Shown here: positions 20,371 through 28,911 of the stretch, one piece after another
Position numbering within the stretch: position 1 is the stretch's first letter
Layout: each line of letters starts with the position of its first letter
Assembly: GCF_002078505.1 (NCBI RefSeq)
Contig: NZ_LUAV01000016.1
Span: 185,099 to 249,098, forward strand
DNA from: Ensifer aridi
Lineage (GTDB): Bacteria > Pseudomonadota > Alphaproteobacteria > Rhizobiales > Rhizobiaceae
DNA length: 64,000 nt
Direction of reading: 5' to 3'
The notes under the pieces: generated by a model
Database searches by the model: none
Seen by the model: the letters and a program-made list of their open reading frames with translations, nothing else
What the model was told of the DNA's origin: nothing
Position numbers and translations under genes: made by a program

Positions 20371-20994
20371 ATGCGCCTGCTGGCTGAAGGTTTGAGTGCG
20401 CGGCGCGGCGAGGACCTGATTTTCAACGATATTTCCTTTTCGCTTGCGGCCGGCGAGGCCCTCGTGGTGACGGGTCCGAACGGCTCGGGAAAGTCGACCC
20501 TTCTGCGCGTTCTGGCGGGTCTTCTCAGAGCCGAATCGGGCAGGCTCTCGATCGAGAACGGACCTTCGGGTTTTGCCCATCCGCACGAGCTCAGCCACTA
20601 CCTCGGTCATCGCAATGCGATGAAGCGGGAGCTGACGGTCGAAGAAAATCTTTCCTTCTGGCAGCGCTTTTTGGGCGATTCGCCGGGCGGCTCCGGCATC
20701 GACCTCTCAGCCGCCGCAGAGGCCGTCGGTCTAGCCGGTATCGCCCAACTGCCCTTCGGCTATCTTTCGGCCGGCCAGCAGCGGCGCATGGCAATGGCGA
20801 AGCTGCTTGTCGCCTACCGGCCGATCTGGCTCCTCGATGAGCCGACGGCGGCGCTCGATGTCAGCGCCGACCGGCTCTTTGCCGGGCTGGTCGCCGCCCA
20901 TCTCGATCACGGCGGCATCGTCATTGCCGCCACCCACCAGCCGCTGGGGATCGCGCAGCCGAAGACATTGCAGATGAAGGGGTTCACGCATTGA
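20371..20994 (+). CDS. ccmA: Cytochrome c maturation ABC transporter ATPase CcmA
   Basis: ATPase of the CcmABCD complex that releases holo-CcmE during cytochrome c maturation. A 207-residue ABC ATPase: Walker A GPNGSGKST, signature LSAGQQRRMAMAKL, Walker B IWLLDEPTAAL and the H-loop in AATHQPLG. First gene of ccmABCDG; ends overlapping ccmB by ATTGA (the ccmB start is TTG). Confidence 0.94.
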   Translation: MRLLAEGLSARRGEDLIFNDISFSLAAGEALVVTGPNGSGKSTLLRVLAGLLRAESGRLSIENGPSGFAHPHELSHYLGHRNAMKRELTVEENLSFWQRFLGDSPGGSGIDLSAAAEAVGLAGIAQLPFGYLSAGQQRRMAMAKLLVAYRPIWLLDEPTAALDVSADRLFAGLVAAHLDHGGIVIAATHQPLGIAQPKTLQMKGFTH

Positions 20995-21650
20995 TCGCCC
21001 TCTTCTTCCGGGACCTGAAGCTTTCGGTGCGCGCCGGCGGCGGCGCGATGATCGGCGTGCTGTTTTTCATGACGGTCGTCGCCGTTATTCCGTTCGGCGT
21101 TGGGCCGGATCTGAACCTGCTCGCGCGCATCGGCCCGGCCATCCTCTGGATCGGCGCGCTGCTTGCCTCGCTCCTGGGACTCGACCGGCTCTTCCAGGCG
21201 GAGCGCGAGGACGGCTCGCTCGATCTCCTGCTAATGCAGGAGACGCCGCTCGTTCTGACGGTCTTCGTCAAATGCGCCGCCCATTGGGCCGCCACCGGCC
21301 TGCCGCTGGTGGTAGCCTCCCCCTTTCTCGGTCTCTTCATGAACATGAACGAGCTCGCCATCGGCGCGACCATGCTCACCCTTCTTGCTGGAGCGCCGGC
21401 GATCACCTTCATCGGCGCCGTCGGCGCAGCGGTCGCCGTGGCGCTGCCGCGCGGCGGCCTGCTCGTCTCGATCCTCGTGCTGCCGCTCGCGATACCGGTG
21501 CTGATCTTCGGCGTCAGCGCGACTTACGCTGCGGTCGAAGATCCCGCCCCCTTTTTGCCGCCTTTCATGATCTTATTGGCGATAACCCTGTTCTTCGCGG
21601 TGATCGGACCGGTTGCGGCGGCTGCGGCGCTCAAGCATTCGGCCGATTGA
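20991..21650 (+). CDS. ccmB: Heme exporter permease CcmB
   Basis: Membrane subunit partnering CcmA. A 219-residue protein with six predicted TM helices, starting ALFFRDLKLSVRAGGGAMIGVLFF as the family does and carrying FQAEREDGSLDLLL between TM2 and TM3. The TTG start lies within the end of ccmA, implying translational coupling. A 186-bp gap carrying a dispersed repeat separates it from ccmC, unlike the otherwise overlapping genes. Confidence 0.93.
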   Translation: MIALFFRDLKLSVRAGGGAMIGVLFFMTVVAVIPFGVGPDLNLLARIGPAILWIGALLASLLGLDRLFQAEREDGSLDLLLMQETPLVLTVFVKCAAHWAATGLPLVVASPFLGLFMNMNELAIGATMLTLLAGAPAITFIGAVGAAVAVALPRGGLLVSILVLPLAIPVLIFGVSATYAAVEDPAPFLPPFMILLAITLFFAVIGPVAAAAALKHSAD

Positions 21651-21695
21651 CGGCAGGAGGCAAACCGGCCGAACCAACGCAAACTTGATTGGCCA

Positions 21696-21796
21696 CTGCA
21701 TAATTCCTTAGATCGGCTTCGATCTGAGGATAAGATTATGCAGAAGTCCAAGTGCTGCAGCGACTTTGCGCGTCTAAAGGACGCGCGGCGCTGTAG
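21696..21796. repeat. Two-hairpin dispersed repeat, copy 2, inside the ccm operon
   Basis: Same layout as 1659-1761: a first hairpin from CTGCATAAT (21696) to ATTATGCAG (21743) and a second from CTGCAGCG (21755) to CGCTGTAG (21796) with inner GCGCGTC/GACGCGC. Changes on one arm are matched on the other, so pairing is conserved. It sits between ccmB and ccmC. Confidence 0.8.
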
Positions 21797-21836
21797 GTCG
21801 ATTGCGGAAGGGGTCCTTCCGCGTTAAAGAGCCGTC

Positions 21837-22607
21837 ATGAGCGAAAACAGCCTCGCCATTCGCAAATTCAGCGATCTCGCCAATCCGACCCGGTTTCTGG
21901 CGCTCGCTGACCGCATCCTGCCTTGGCTTGCGGCTCTCGCGGCGCTGTTCTTCGCTGCCGGACTGTGGCTCTCCTTCACGACCGAGGGCGATTACCAGCA
22001 GGGCGAGACGGTGCGTATCATGTATGTGCATGTGCCTTCCGCCTGGCTGTCGATGATGTGTTATACGGTGATGGCGATTTCGGCGCTCGGGACACTCGTC
22101 TGGCGCCATCCGCTCGCCGATGTGTCGGCCAAGTCGGCGGCACCGATCGGCGCCTCCTTCACCTTCCTGGCGCTCGTCACCGGCTCGTTCTGGGGTAAGC
22201 CGATGTGGGGCACCTGGTGGGTATGGGACGCGCGGCTGACCTCCGTCTTCGTGCTTTTCCTCATGTATCTGGGGCTGATCGCGCTCAACCGCGCGATGGA
22301 GGATCCTGCCCGCTCGGCCCGCGTCTCGGCGGTGCTGATTCTCGTCGGCTTCGTCAACATCCCGATCATCAAATTCTCGGTCGAATGGTGGAACACGCTG
22401 CATCAGCCGGCAAGCGTGATGCGCCTCGATGGGCCGACGATCGATCCGGAATTCCTGCGGCCGCTTCTGGTCATGGCGGTTGCCTTCACCCTCCTGTTCT
22501 TCACCCTCCATATCGCCGCCATGCGCAACGAGATCTGGCGCCGCCGGGTAACGTCGCTCCGGCGCCAGGCGGCCCGCCATGCCGGCCGGGAGACCTTGGC
22601 GCCATGA
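21837..22607 (+). CDS. ccmC: Heme handling protein CcmC
   Basis: Presents heme to the chaperone CcmE in the periplasm. A 256-residue protein with six TM helices and the tryptophan-rich WWD domain GKPMWGTWWVWDARLTS (about 120-136), flanked by the conserved His residues in MYVHVPSAWLS and WWNTLHQPAS. Stop overlaps the ccmD start. Expression may be separated from ccmAB by the repeat upstream. Confidence 0.95.
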   Translation: MSENSLAIRKFSDLANPTRFLALADRILPWLAALAALFFAAGLWLSFTTEGDYQQGETVRIMYVHVPSAWLSMMCYTVMAISALGTLVWRHPLADVSAKSAAPIGASFTFLALVTGSFWGKPMWGTWWVWDARLTSVFVLFLMYLGLIALNRAMEDPARSARVSAVLILVGFVNIPIIKFSVEWWNTLHQPASVMRLDGPTIDPEFLRPLLVMAVAFTLLFFTLHIAAMRNEIWRRRVTSLRRQAARHAGRETLAP

Positions 22608-22780
22608 TGAGCCATGCAGCCTATGTCATCGCGAGCTATGCAGTCGCCGCGGTAACCGTTGCGGCGCTCGTCGCCTGGGTTGTCGGTGACGGCCGAGCCC
22701 GTCAGCGGGAGCTAAGGGCACTCGAAGCCGCCGGCATTCGCCGCCGTTCGGCGGAGGCGCCGAGCGGAGAAGGCAAATGA
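22604..22780 (+). CDS. ccmD: Heme exporter protein CcmD
   Basis: A 58-residue single-pass membrane protein of the CcmABCD release complex: AAYVIASYAVAAVTVAALVAWVV is the TM segment, followed by a basic tail with RARQRELRALEAAGIRRRS, the family pattern. It overlaps ccmC (ATGATGA) and ccmG (ATGA) at its two ends. A start one codon later is equivalent. Confidence 0.9.
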   Translation: MMSHAAYVIASYAVAAVTVAALVAWVVGDGRARQRELRALEAAGIRRRSAEAPSGEGK

Positions 22781-23388
22781 CGAGCACGCAGGCGCCGCAA
22801 CCGGACGAGCGCAAGCCCGGCGCTTTGCGCTATCTGCTGGCGGCCCTGCCGCTTTTGATCTTCGCGGCTCTAGCGCTCATCTTCTGGAGCCAGTTGAATT
22901 CCGGCAGGGACGTCAGCGAAATCCCCTCGGCGCTGATCGGCACCAAGGCGCCGAAGCTCGATCTGCCACCGCTCGAGGGCGCCGTGACACCGGCCGGTCA
23001 GCCTATGCCGGCACTCACCGATGCGGCCGTCAAGGGCAAGCTCACCCTCGTCAACGTCTGGGCCTCCTGGTGCGTGCCCTGCCGTCAGGAGCATCCGATC
23101 ATCCTTGAATTGTCGAAGGACCCGCGTCTCACCGTCGTCGGCATCAACTACAAGGACCGCAACGACAATGCGCTGAGATTCCTCGGCGAACTCGGCAACC
23201 CGTTCTCGGCGATCGGCGTCGATCCGAACGGCAAGGCGGCGATCGACTGGGGCGTCTACGGCATTCCCGAATCCTATCTCGTCGGCGCCGACGGCACGAT
23301 CCTCTACAAGCGCGTGGGTCCCTTCGACGAGAAGAGCCTCAAAGAAGCACTGATGCCGGCAATCGAGAAGGCGCTTGCGGCGTCGTAG
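22777..23388 (+). CDS. ccmG: Thiol:disulfide interchange protein CcmG (DsbE/CycY)
   Basis: A membrane-anchored periplasmic thioredoxin that reduces apocytochrome c cysteines before heme attachment. A 203-residue protein: N-terminal TM anchor (YLLAALPLLIFAALALIFW), redox motif WASWCVPCRQEHP and cis-Pro region YGIPESYLVGADG. Last gene of the operon; ccmE, ccmF and ccmH are not in this window and must be encoded elsewhere. Confidence 0.94.
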   Translation: MTSTQAPQPDERKPGALRYLLAALPLLIFAALALIFWSQLNSGRDVSEIPSALIGTKAPKLDLPPLEGAVTPAGQPMPALTDAAVKGKLTLVNVWASWCVPCRQEHPIILELSKDPRLTVVGINYKDRNDNALRFLGELGNPFSAIGVDPNGKAAIDWGVYGIPESYLVGADGTILYKRVGPFDEKSLKEALMPAIEKALAAS

Positions 23389-23395
23389 AAGGTTT

Positions 23396-23467
23396 GCCCC
23401 TCATCCGGCCTGCCGGCCACCTTCTCCCGCACGCGGGGCGAAGGTCGCGGCAGCGGATAAAGGGGGC
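23396..23467. repeat. RIME-like dispersed palindromic element
   Basis: Opens CCCCTCATCCGGCCTGCCGGCC, continues with the CTTCTCCCGCACGCGGGGCGAAGG palindrome and ends GCGGCAGCGGATAAAGGGGG. This is the best-formed copy in the window. It lies between the convergent ccmG and DUF2585 genes. Confidence 0.7.
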
Positions 23468-23481
23468 ATATTCTCGAGCTA

Positions 23482-24072
23482 TTAGACTCCCGCCTGCCAC
23501 GCCTTCACCACATCGAGCGGCCAGACGAGCATCAGCACGTTGAGCGTCAAGTTGTCCCGGATGATCCAGCCGGTGAAGAGTTCGAGGACGATCGCGATCG
23601 CGACCGTCAGTGCCACGGGCAGACGCGAGGCGATGAGGAAACCTGCCGCCATGGCGAGCGTGTCCATGGTCGAATTCAGGATGCTGTCGCCGAAATAGTC
23701 GAGCGAGATCGTCGCGGAACGGTAGCGGTTGATCACCATCGGCGTGTTCTCGGCGATCTCCCAGGCGGATTCGACGACGGTCGCGAGCAGCAGCCGCGCG
23801 CTTAAGGGTCTGCCGCGCATGAGAAGATGGCCGAGACCGTAGAAGAGAAAGCCGTGAATGATGTGGGACGGCGTGTACCAGTCGGCGATGTGCTGAGAGT
23901 TGCCGCTGGAATTCACCACGCCTTCCCAGAATTTGACGTAGCCGCATTCGCAGATCCACAGCCTTCCCATGAGATGCTGCCCCAGAATCTGAGCGGCAAG
24001 CACGGCGAGGCAGGCGATGAGCCAGCTCCAGGCGCGCTGTCTTTGATCGTCGGTTCCGGCGGCGATCGTCAC
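23482..24072 (-). CDS. DUF2585 (UPF0314) membrane protein
   Basis: A 196-residue integral membrane protein of unknown function, conserved in Rhizobiales. It has about four hydrophobic segments, and the core [23 protein letters not shown] and [31 protein letters not shown] carries conserved Asp, His, Glu and Asn within or near the membrane. Its start overlaps the end of yciB, so it is the second gene of a yciB operon. Confidence 0.83.
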   Translation of the reverse strand: MTIAAGTDDQRQRAWSWLIACLAVLAAQILGQHLMGRLWICECGYVKFWEGVVNSSGNSQHIADWYTPSHIIHGFLFYGLGHLLMRGRPLSARLLLATVVESAWEIAENTPMVINRYRSATISLDYFGDSILNSTMDTLAMAAGFLIASRLPVALTVAIAIVLELFTGWIIRDNLTLNVLMLVWPLDVVKAWQAGV

Positions 24073-24722
24073 TCGGCGCTATCCTGCTCGAGCGAGTGCT
24101 TCATGATCAGCGGCATCTGGGCGAGGGTGAAGAGGATGGTGATCGGCATCGTGCCCCAGACCTTGAAGGCGACCCAGAAGTCGGTGGAGAACGAGCGCCA
24201 GACGATTTCATTCAGGACGGCAAGAAACAGGAAGAACACGCCCCAGCGGATCGTGAGCTTTCGCCAGCCGTCGTCGTCGAGCCTGAAGGCGGCGTGAAAG
24301 ACATAGCCGAGCAGCGATTTGCCGAAGACGAGCCCACCGAGCAGGATCGCTCCGAAGAGCGTGTTGACGATGGTCGGCTTCATTTTGATGAAGGTGTCGT
24401 TCTGCAGCCAGAGCGTCAACGCGCCGAAGACGAAGACGACGATGCCGGAGACGAGCGGCATCATCGGTAGCGTGCGCGTCATGATCCAGGAGGCAATGAG
24501 CGCCGCCGCCGTCGCCGCCATGAAGAGGCCGGTGGCGATGAAGATTGGCCCGCCGAGCTCGGCAAGCGCGGGAAAGCGGCTTGCAAGCCAATCGCCGCGG
24601 GAATTCGCGAAGAAGAAAACCATGAGCGGCCCGAGCTCCAGCAGAAGCTTCAGGAGCGGGCTTACCTCTGTCCGCGGTTTCGTGGCCTCGATTGTCGACA
24701 TCTGCCGATCCTGTTCCGTCAT
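24069..24722 (-). CDS. yciB: Inner membrane septation protein YciB/IspZ
   Basis: A 217-residue membrane protein with about five TM helices and the family pattern [38 protein letters not shown] and [20 protein letters not shown] segment near the C-terminus. YciB is linked to intracellular septation and envelope integrity. The start at MTEQDRQ has an AGAAG box; MSTIEATKP seven codons on is an alternative. It overlaps the DUF2585 gene and follows ftsY on the same strand, about 135 bp downstream. Confidence 0.88.
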   Translation of the reverse strand: MTEQDRQMSTIEATKPRTEVSPLLKLLLELGPLMVFFFANSRGDWLASRFPALAELGGPIFIATGLFMAATAAALIASWIMTRTLPMMPLVSGIVVFVFGALTLWLQNDTFIKMKPTIVNTLFGAILLGGLVFGKSLLGYVFHAAFRLDDDGWRKLTIRWGVFFLFLAVLNEIVWRSFSTDFWVAFKVWGTMPITILFTLAQMPLIMKHSLEQDSAE

Positions 24723-24857
24723 CTCTTCTGTCGCGCCTCGTGCGGGGCGCGGGCGGAAACCTGCCTCGCCCCTCTTTGCCCGCTCCGTCCGCTCATAACA
24801 CCAGCATTGCGGCAAAACCATATCAACGCCGCAGCTTCAGTAAAGCTCATGCGTGCG

Positions 24858-26627
24858 TCACGACGCCCCAAGGCCGGCGATCGCTTCGGCGAAATCCTTC
24901 GCCTCAAACGGCTCGAGATCGTCTATGCCCTCGCCGACGCCGATGAAATAGACCGGCAGCTTGTGCTTGGCGGAGATCGCGACGAGGATGCCCCCGCGCG
25001 CCGTACCGTCGAGCTTGGTCATAATTAGGCCGCTGACGCCGGCGACATTGCGGAAGATCTCGACCTGCTGCAGCGCATTCTGCCCGGTCGTCGCGTCAAG
25101 CGTCTGCAGCACCGTATGCGGCGCGTCCGGATCGAGCTTGCCGAGAACGCGCACGATCTTTTCGAGCTCCGCCATCAGTTTGGCCTTGTTTTGCAGCCGC
25201 CCGGCGGTATCGATGATCAGCACGTCGGATTTCTTCTCGCGGGCGAGCTGGAACGCCTCATAGGCGAGGCCGGCCGCATCGGCGCCGAGCTTCGACGCCA
25301 CGATGTCGGATTTCGTCCGTTCAGCCCAGATCTTCAATTGCTCGATCGCCGCGGCGCGGAAGGTATCGCCCGCCGCCAGCATCACCTTCAGGCCGGCTCC
25401 GGAGAGCTTGGCGGCGAGCTTGCCGATCGTCGTGGTCTTGCCCGTGCCGTTGACGCCAACGACGAGGATAACGTGCGGTTTATGGCTGAGATCAAGCTCA
25501 AGCGGTTTGGCGACCGGTGCCAACACCTTGGTGATCTCGCCGGCCATGATGCGCGAGACGTCCTCGCCCGTGACGTCCTTGCCGTAGCGCTCGGAGGAGA
25601 GCGTATCGGTGATGCGCATTGCCGTTTCGACGCCGAGGTCAGCCTGGATCAACAGGTCCTCGAGATCCTGCAGCGTCGCCTCGTCGAGCTTCTTCTTGGT
25701 GAACAGGCTGGCGATCTGGCCGGTGAGTTGCGAGGAGGTGCGCGAAAGGCCGCGGCGAAGCCGCTGGTACCAGTTGAGCTTCGCCTGCGGGCCGGATGCC
25801 TCTTCCTTCGGGCGCCGGTCGGCGGCCGCGAAGCCCTTGGGGAGGTTGGCTGCGGGAGTGGCTGCGAGGTCACCCGGCGTCTCTGCTCCATCTGCCCTGC
25901 CGGGCATCTCCCCCACAAGGGGGGAGAGAATTGGGGCGCTCTCTTTGCCCGTTTCGACGCTTTCGGCCGCGCCGACATCGGCGCGTGCTTCAGGGCCTTC
26001 GTGTGTGGCCTCGGTCTCCGGTGCGGCTAGCTTGGGAGCGTCTTGCGTGATTGCATCTGGCGAGGCGGCGCGCTCCTCCGCGCCCGCCTTTGCGTCTCCG
26101 GCAGCGGTCCAGTTCTCCTCTGCGATTGCCTCGGTGTCCCCCTGTTCTCCCCCCCTGTGGGGGAGATGTCCCGAAGGGACAGAAGGGGGTGGCGGCGCCT
26201 CACCGACAAGCGCGGAGTGCTCGGAAGCGGCCTCCCCCCCCTCTGCCCTGCCCGGCATCTCCCCCACAGGGGGGGAGATCGGAAGCGGCGCGCTCTCGTC
26301 CTCAACCGCAGCGTTTTCACCTGCGGCGGGACCGGTGCTTTCCGCGGCCTCGTCGCTCTTGGCTTCGACCTCTAGTGCGCTGGGTTCGGGCGAGACAGCA
26401 CGATCGTCGTCGCTGACCTTTGCCTCCTCGATGGCTGTCCGGTTGTCCTCAGCGGCCGCCGCGGTCTCCCCCTGCTCTCCCCCCTCGTGGGGGAGATGTC
26501 CCGCAGGGACAGAGGGGGGTATTGCTACATCCGCCGCCGCACCCGAAGTCTCCTGCGGCGGCACGGGCTTCTCCTCGACGGCGTCCTTGCCGAAGGAGAA
26601 GATCTTCTTGATGAAACCAATCGCCAT
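24858..26627 (-). CDS. ftsY: Signal recognition particle receptor FtsY
   Basis: GTPase receptor that docks ribosome-SRP complexes at the membrane. The 589-residue protein has an acidic, low-complexity N-terminal region (about 1-270), then the NG domain from NWYQRLRRGLSRTS: G1 GVNGTGKTTT near residue 391, DTAGRLQNKAKL near 472 and TKLDGTARGG near 537. The N-terminal region contains four copies of a dispersed palindrome in frame, which accounts for much of its length; typical FtsY proteins are 300-500 residues. The operon order on this strand is dapF-mtaB-ftsY-yciB-DUF2585. Confidence 0.95.
   Translation of the reverse strand: MAIGFIKKIFSFGKDAVEEKPVPPQETSGAAADVAIPPSVPAGHLPHEGGEQGETAAAAEDNRTAIEEAKVSDDDRAVSPEPSALEVEAKSDEAAESTGPAAGENAAVEDESAPLPISPPVGEMPGRAEGGEAASEHSALVGEAPPPPSVPSGHLPHRGGEQGDTEAIAEENWTAAGDAKAGAEERAASPDAITQDAPKLAAPETEATHEGPEARADVGAAESVETGKESAPILSPLVGEMPGRADGAETPGDLAATPAANLPKGFAAADRRPKEEASGPQAKLNWYQRLRRGLSRTSSQLTGQIASLFTKKKLDEATLQDLEDLLIQADLGVETAMRITDTLSSERYGKDVTGEDVSRIMAGEITKVLAPVAKPLELDLSHKPHVILVVGVNGTGKTTTIGKLAAKLSGAGLKVMLAAGDTFRAAAIEQLKIWAERTKSDIVASKLGADAAGLAYEAFQLAREKKSDVLIIDTAGRLQNKAKLMAELEKIVRVLGKLDPDAPHTVLQTLDATTGQNALQQVEIFRNVAGVSGLIMTKLDGTARGGILVAISAKHKLPVYFIGVGEGIDDLEPFEAKDFAEAIAGLGAS
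25885..25937. repeat. Palindromic repeat inside ftsY, copy D
   Basis: Plus-strand core TCTGCCCTGCCGGGCATCTC then CCCCACAAGGGGGGAGA. It is read in ftsY as LSPLVGEMPGRAD, about residues 231-248. Same orientation as copy C. Confidence 0.8.
26138..26192. repeat. Palindromic repeat inside ftsY, copy B
   Basis: Plus-strand core CCCCTGTGGGGGAGATGTCC then CGAAGGGACAGAAGGGGG. It is read in ftsY as PPSVPSGHLPHRGGEQGD, about residues 146-164. Opposite orientation to copies C and D. Confidence 0.8.
26231..26280. repeat. Palindromic repeat inside ftsY, copy C
   Basis: Plus-strand core CTCTGCCCTGCCCGGCATCT then CCCCCACAGGGGGGGAGA. It is read in ftsY as PISPPVGEMPGRAEGGEA, about residues 117-133. Confidence 0.8.
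26469..26519. repeat. Palindromic repeat inside ftsY, copy A
   Basis: Plus-strand core CCCTCGTGGGGGAGATGTCC then CGCAGGGACAGAGGGGGG. It is read in ftsY as PPSVPAGHLPHEGGEQGE, about residues 37-53. Same orientation as copy B. Confidence 0.8.
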
Positions 26628-26641
26628 GGGAATGTCCGGTG

Positions 26642-27916
26642 TCAGGCCGCAGCCATGTGTTTTCTTTGCATCGTCAGATGCTTGCCATTGTGGCCGGTGA
26701 TTTCGACCGCAATAAGCGATCGCGGCTCGAGACCGGCCGCATCGACGAGCGTGAAGTTTTCGGTGTGCGCCAGCCCGTTCATCTCGACGAGAACCGTCTG
26801 CTCGCTTCCGACCATGTGGTCGAGATGGGCCGCGTAGAGCGTCGCTCCCTTGGCGCGCAGGCGCGCGGCACGTTCCTTGACGAGCGCGCGATCGAGCTGC
26901 GGCATGCGCGCCGCCGGCGTGCCGGGGCGCGGGCTATAGGGGAAAACGTGCAGATGGGCGATGCCGCAATCCTCGGCAAGGCGCACGGCGTTGTCGAACA
27001 TCGCCTCCGTCTCCGTCGGAAAGCCGGCGATCATGTCGGCGCCGAGGCTGATCTCGGGCCTCAGACGCCGAACCTCGTCGCAGAAGGCGCGGGCCTCAGT
27101 GCTCGAATGCCGCCGCTTCATCCGCTTCAGAATCAGGTCGTCGCCATGCTGCAGAGACAAGTGCAGATGCGGCATGAACCGCGGCTCGTCGGCGATCAGG
27201 TCGAGGAGATGCCTGTCCGCCTCGATGCTGTCGATCGACGAGAGCCTCAGACGCAGGATTTCCGGTACATGCTTCAGAAGCGTTTTCGCGAGGAGACCGA
27301 GGGTCGGCGTTCCGGGCAGGTCGGCGCCGTAGCTCGTCGCATCGACGCCGGTCAGCACGATCTCGCGATAGCCGCTTTCCACCAGCCGGCGCGCCTGCTC
27401 GACGACGGCCCCCATCGGCACCGAGCGGGAATTACCGCGGCCATAGGGGATGATGCAGAAGGTGCAGCGGTGGTCGCAGCCGTTCTGCACCTGGATAAAG
27501 GCGCGCACATGTCCGTCGATGTGCTTCACCATCTGCGGCGCGGTGGCGCGCACGCTGATGATGTCGTTGACGCGGAGCTTCTCCTCCGCCGAGACGCCGA
27601 AATCCGGCAGCGAGCGATAGGAAGCGCTTTTCAGCTTCTCCTCGTTGCCGAGCACGGCATCAACCTCCGCCATCTCGGCGAAGATCTCCTTCTCGGTCTG
27701 GGCGGCGCAGCCGGTGACGATGATGCGGGCATGCGGATTGTCGCGGCGCGCGCGACGGATCGCCTGGCGCGCCTGCCGCACGGCCTCGGCGGTGACGGCG
27801 CAGGTATTGACGAGGATGGCATTGTTCAGCCCCGCCTTCTCGGCTTCCGCCCGCATCACTTCCGATTCATAGGTGTTGAGGCGACAGCCGAAGGTTATGA
27901 CCTCGACGCCGCTCAA
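26642..27916 (-). CDS. mtaB: tRNA (N6-L-threonylcarbamoyladenosine(37)-C2)-methylthiotransferase MtaB
   Basis: A radical-SAM enzyme that adds a methylthio group to t6A37 of ANN-reading tRNAs. The 424-residue protein has the N-terminal UPF0004 domain ([31 protein letters not shown] supplying three Cys), the radical-SAM cluster motif CDHRCTFC, and a C-terminal TRAM-like part. The likely start is TTG at 27916, overlapping the dapF stop (TTGA); no ATG fits before GCRLNTYES. The stop lies 15 bp before ftsY. Confidence 0.9.
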   Translation of the reverse strand: MSGVEVITFGCRLNTYESEVMRAEAEKAGLNNAILVNTCAVTAEAVRQARQAIRRARRDNPHARIIVTGCAAQTEKEIFAEMAEVDAVLGNEEKLKSASYRSLPDFGVSAEEKLRVNDIISVRATAPQMVKHIDGHVRAFIQVQNGCDHRCTFCIIPYGRGNSRSVPMGAVVEQARRLVESGYREIVLTGVDATSYGADLPGTPTLGLLAKTLLKHVPEILRLRLSSIDSIEADRHLLDLIADEPRFMPHLHLSLQHGDDLILKRMKRRHSSTEARAFCDEVRRLRPEISLGADMIAGFPTETEAMFDNAVRLAEDCGIAHLHVFPYSPRPGTPAARMPQLDRALVKERAARLRAKGATLYAAHLDHMVGSEQTVLVEMNGLAHTENFTLVDAAGLEPRSLIAVEITGHNGKHLTMQRKHMAAA

Positions 27917-28818
27917 AGCGCCCGCGCCCCGTTTTGGCTGTTTGTCGCATCGTCGCGCTCGAAGGCGCCGGTGGCCGGATCGAGTCTGCCCGACCATTCC
28001 CACTCGGCCGGCCCCGTCATGATCACGTGATCGTCGCTCTCGCGCCATTCGATCGTAAGCGGCCCGCCGGGAACGTTCACCGTTACCGTCCGCTTCGTGC
28101 GGCCGGTACGGGCGCCGCTGACGGCGGCGGCACAGGCGGCCGAGCCACAGGCAAGCGTCAGGCCGGCGCCGCGTTCCCAGGTCCTCAAGTCCATCTCCTC
28201 GCGCGAGCGGACGCGCGCGATCGAGATATTGGCGCGCTCGGGGAAAATCGGATGGTTTTCGAGCAGCGGGCCGAAACGGTCGAGCTCGTAGCTCCAGACG
28301 TCGTTTTCCACCCAGAAGATCGCATGCGGATTGCCCATCGAGGCGACCGATGGCGAGTGCAGCACCGGATCGTCGATCGGACCGATCTGCAGCTCGATGC
28401 GGCTCGTATCGTGAAATTCCTCCGCGAGCGGAATTTCCTTCCAGCCGAAACGAGGGGTGCCCATGTCGACCGAAATCGTGCCGTCGTCGTGCTCCTTGGC
28501 TTCGAGCAGACCCGCGACGGTGTGGAAGAGGAAGGCTTTCTTGCCGGTCTCGGCGGCGAGCGCCTGGACGACGCAACGGGTGCCGTTGCCGCAGGCCTGG
28601 GCCATCGATCCGTCGGAATTGATGATGTCGATCCAGGCGTCGGTGCCGGCCGCCTTCGGATCGTGGATCGCCATGATCTGGTCGAACTCGGTCGCCGGAT
28701 CGGTGTTGAGCGCGATCGCGGCCGCGGGCGTGACGCGGTCCTTGCGGCCGCGCATGTCGACCACCAGGATCTTGTTCCCAAGCCCGTTCATCCTGGCAAA
28801 TTGCACCTGGTCGGCCAT
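27913..28818 (-). CDS. dapF: Diaminopimelate epimerase
   Basis: Converts LL- to meso-diaminopimelate for lysine and peptidoglycan synthesis. A 301-residue protein with the two catalytic cysteines: one in [11 protein letters not shown] and one in [12 protein letters not shown], in the two pseudo-symmetric halves. N-terminal [15 protein letters not shown] is typical. The start at MADQVQF is preferred over a TTG five codons upstream. First gene of the dapF-mtaB-ftsY-yciB block. Confidence 0.96.
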   Translation of the reverse strand: MADQVQFARMNGLGNKILVVDMRGRKDRVTPAAAIALNTDPATEFDQIMAIHDPKAAGTDAWIDIINSDGSMAQACGNGTRCVVQALAAETGKKAFLFHTVAGLLEAKEHDDGTISVDMGTPRFGWKEIPLAEEFHDTSRIELQIGPIDDPVLHSPSVASMGNPHAIFWVENDVWSYELDRFGPLLENHPIFPERANISIARVRSREEMDLRTWERGAGLTLACGSAACAAAVSGARTGRTKRTVTVNVPGGPLTIEWRESDDHVIMTGPAEWEWSGRLDPATGAFERDDATNSQNGARAL

Positions 28819-28911
28819 GTTGCGATTGTCCAAATCCGGCCTCCAACCCGGGAGGCGCCTCTCATTCGGGCTGTATATGGCGGAAAAGCCCGGAAATTAC
28901 CAGTGCCGGCG

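Noticed and set aside
26642..28846. A 734-codon open frame covering mtaB plus sequence across dapF
   Set aside because: The N-terminal part is the antisense-free shadow of dapF in another frame, Arg/Gly-rich without family motifs. MtaB homology starts at [12 protein letters not shown], so the real start is near 27916.
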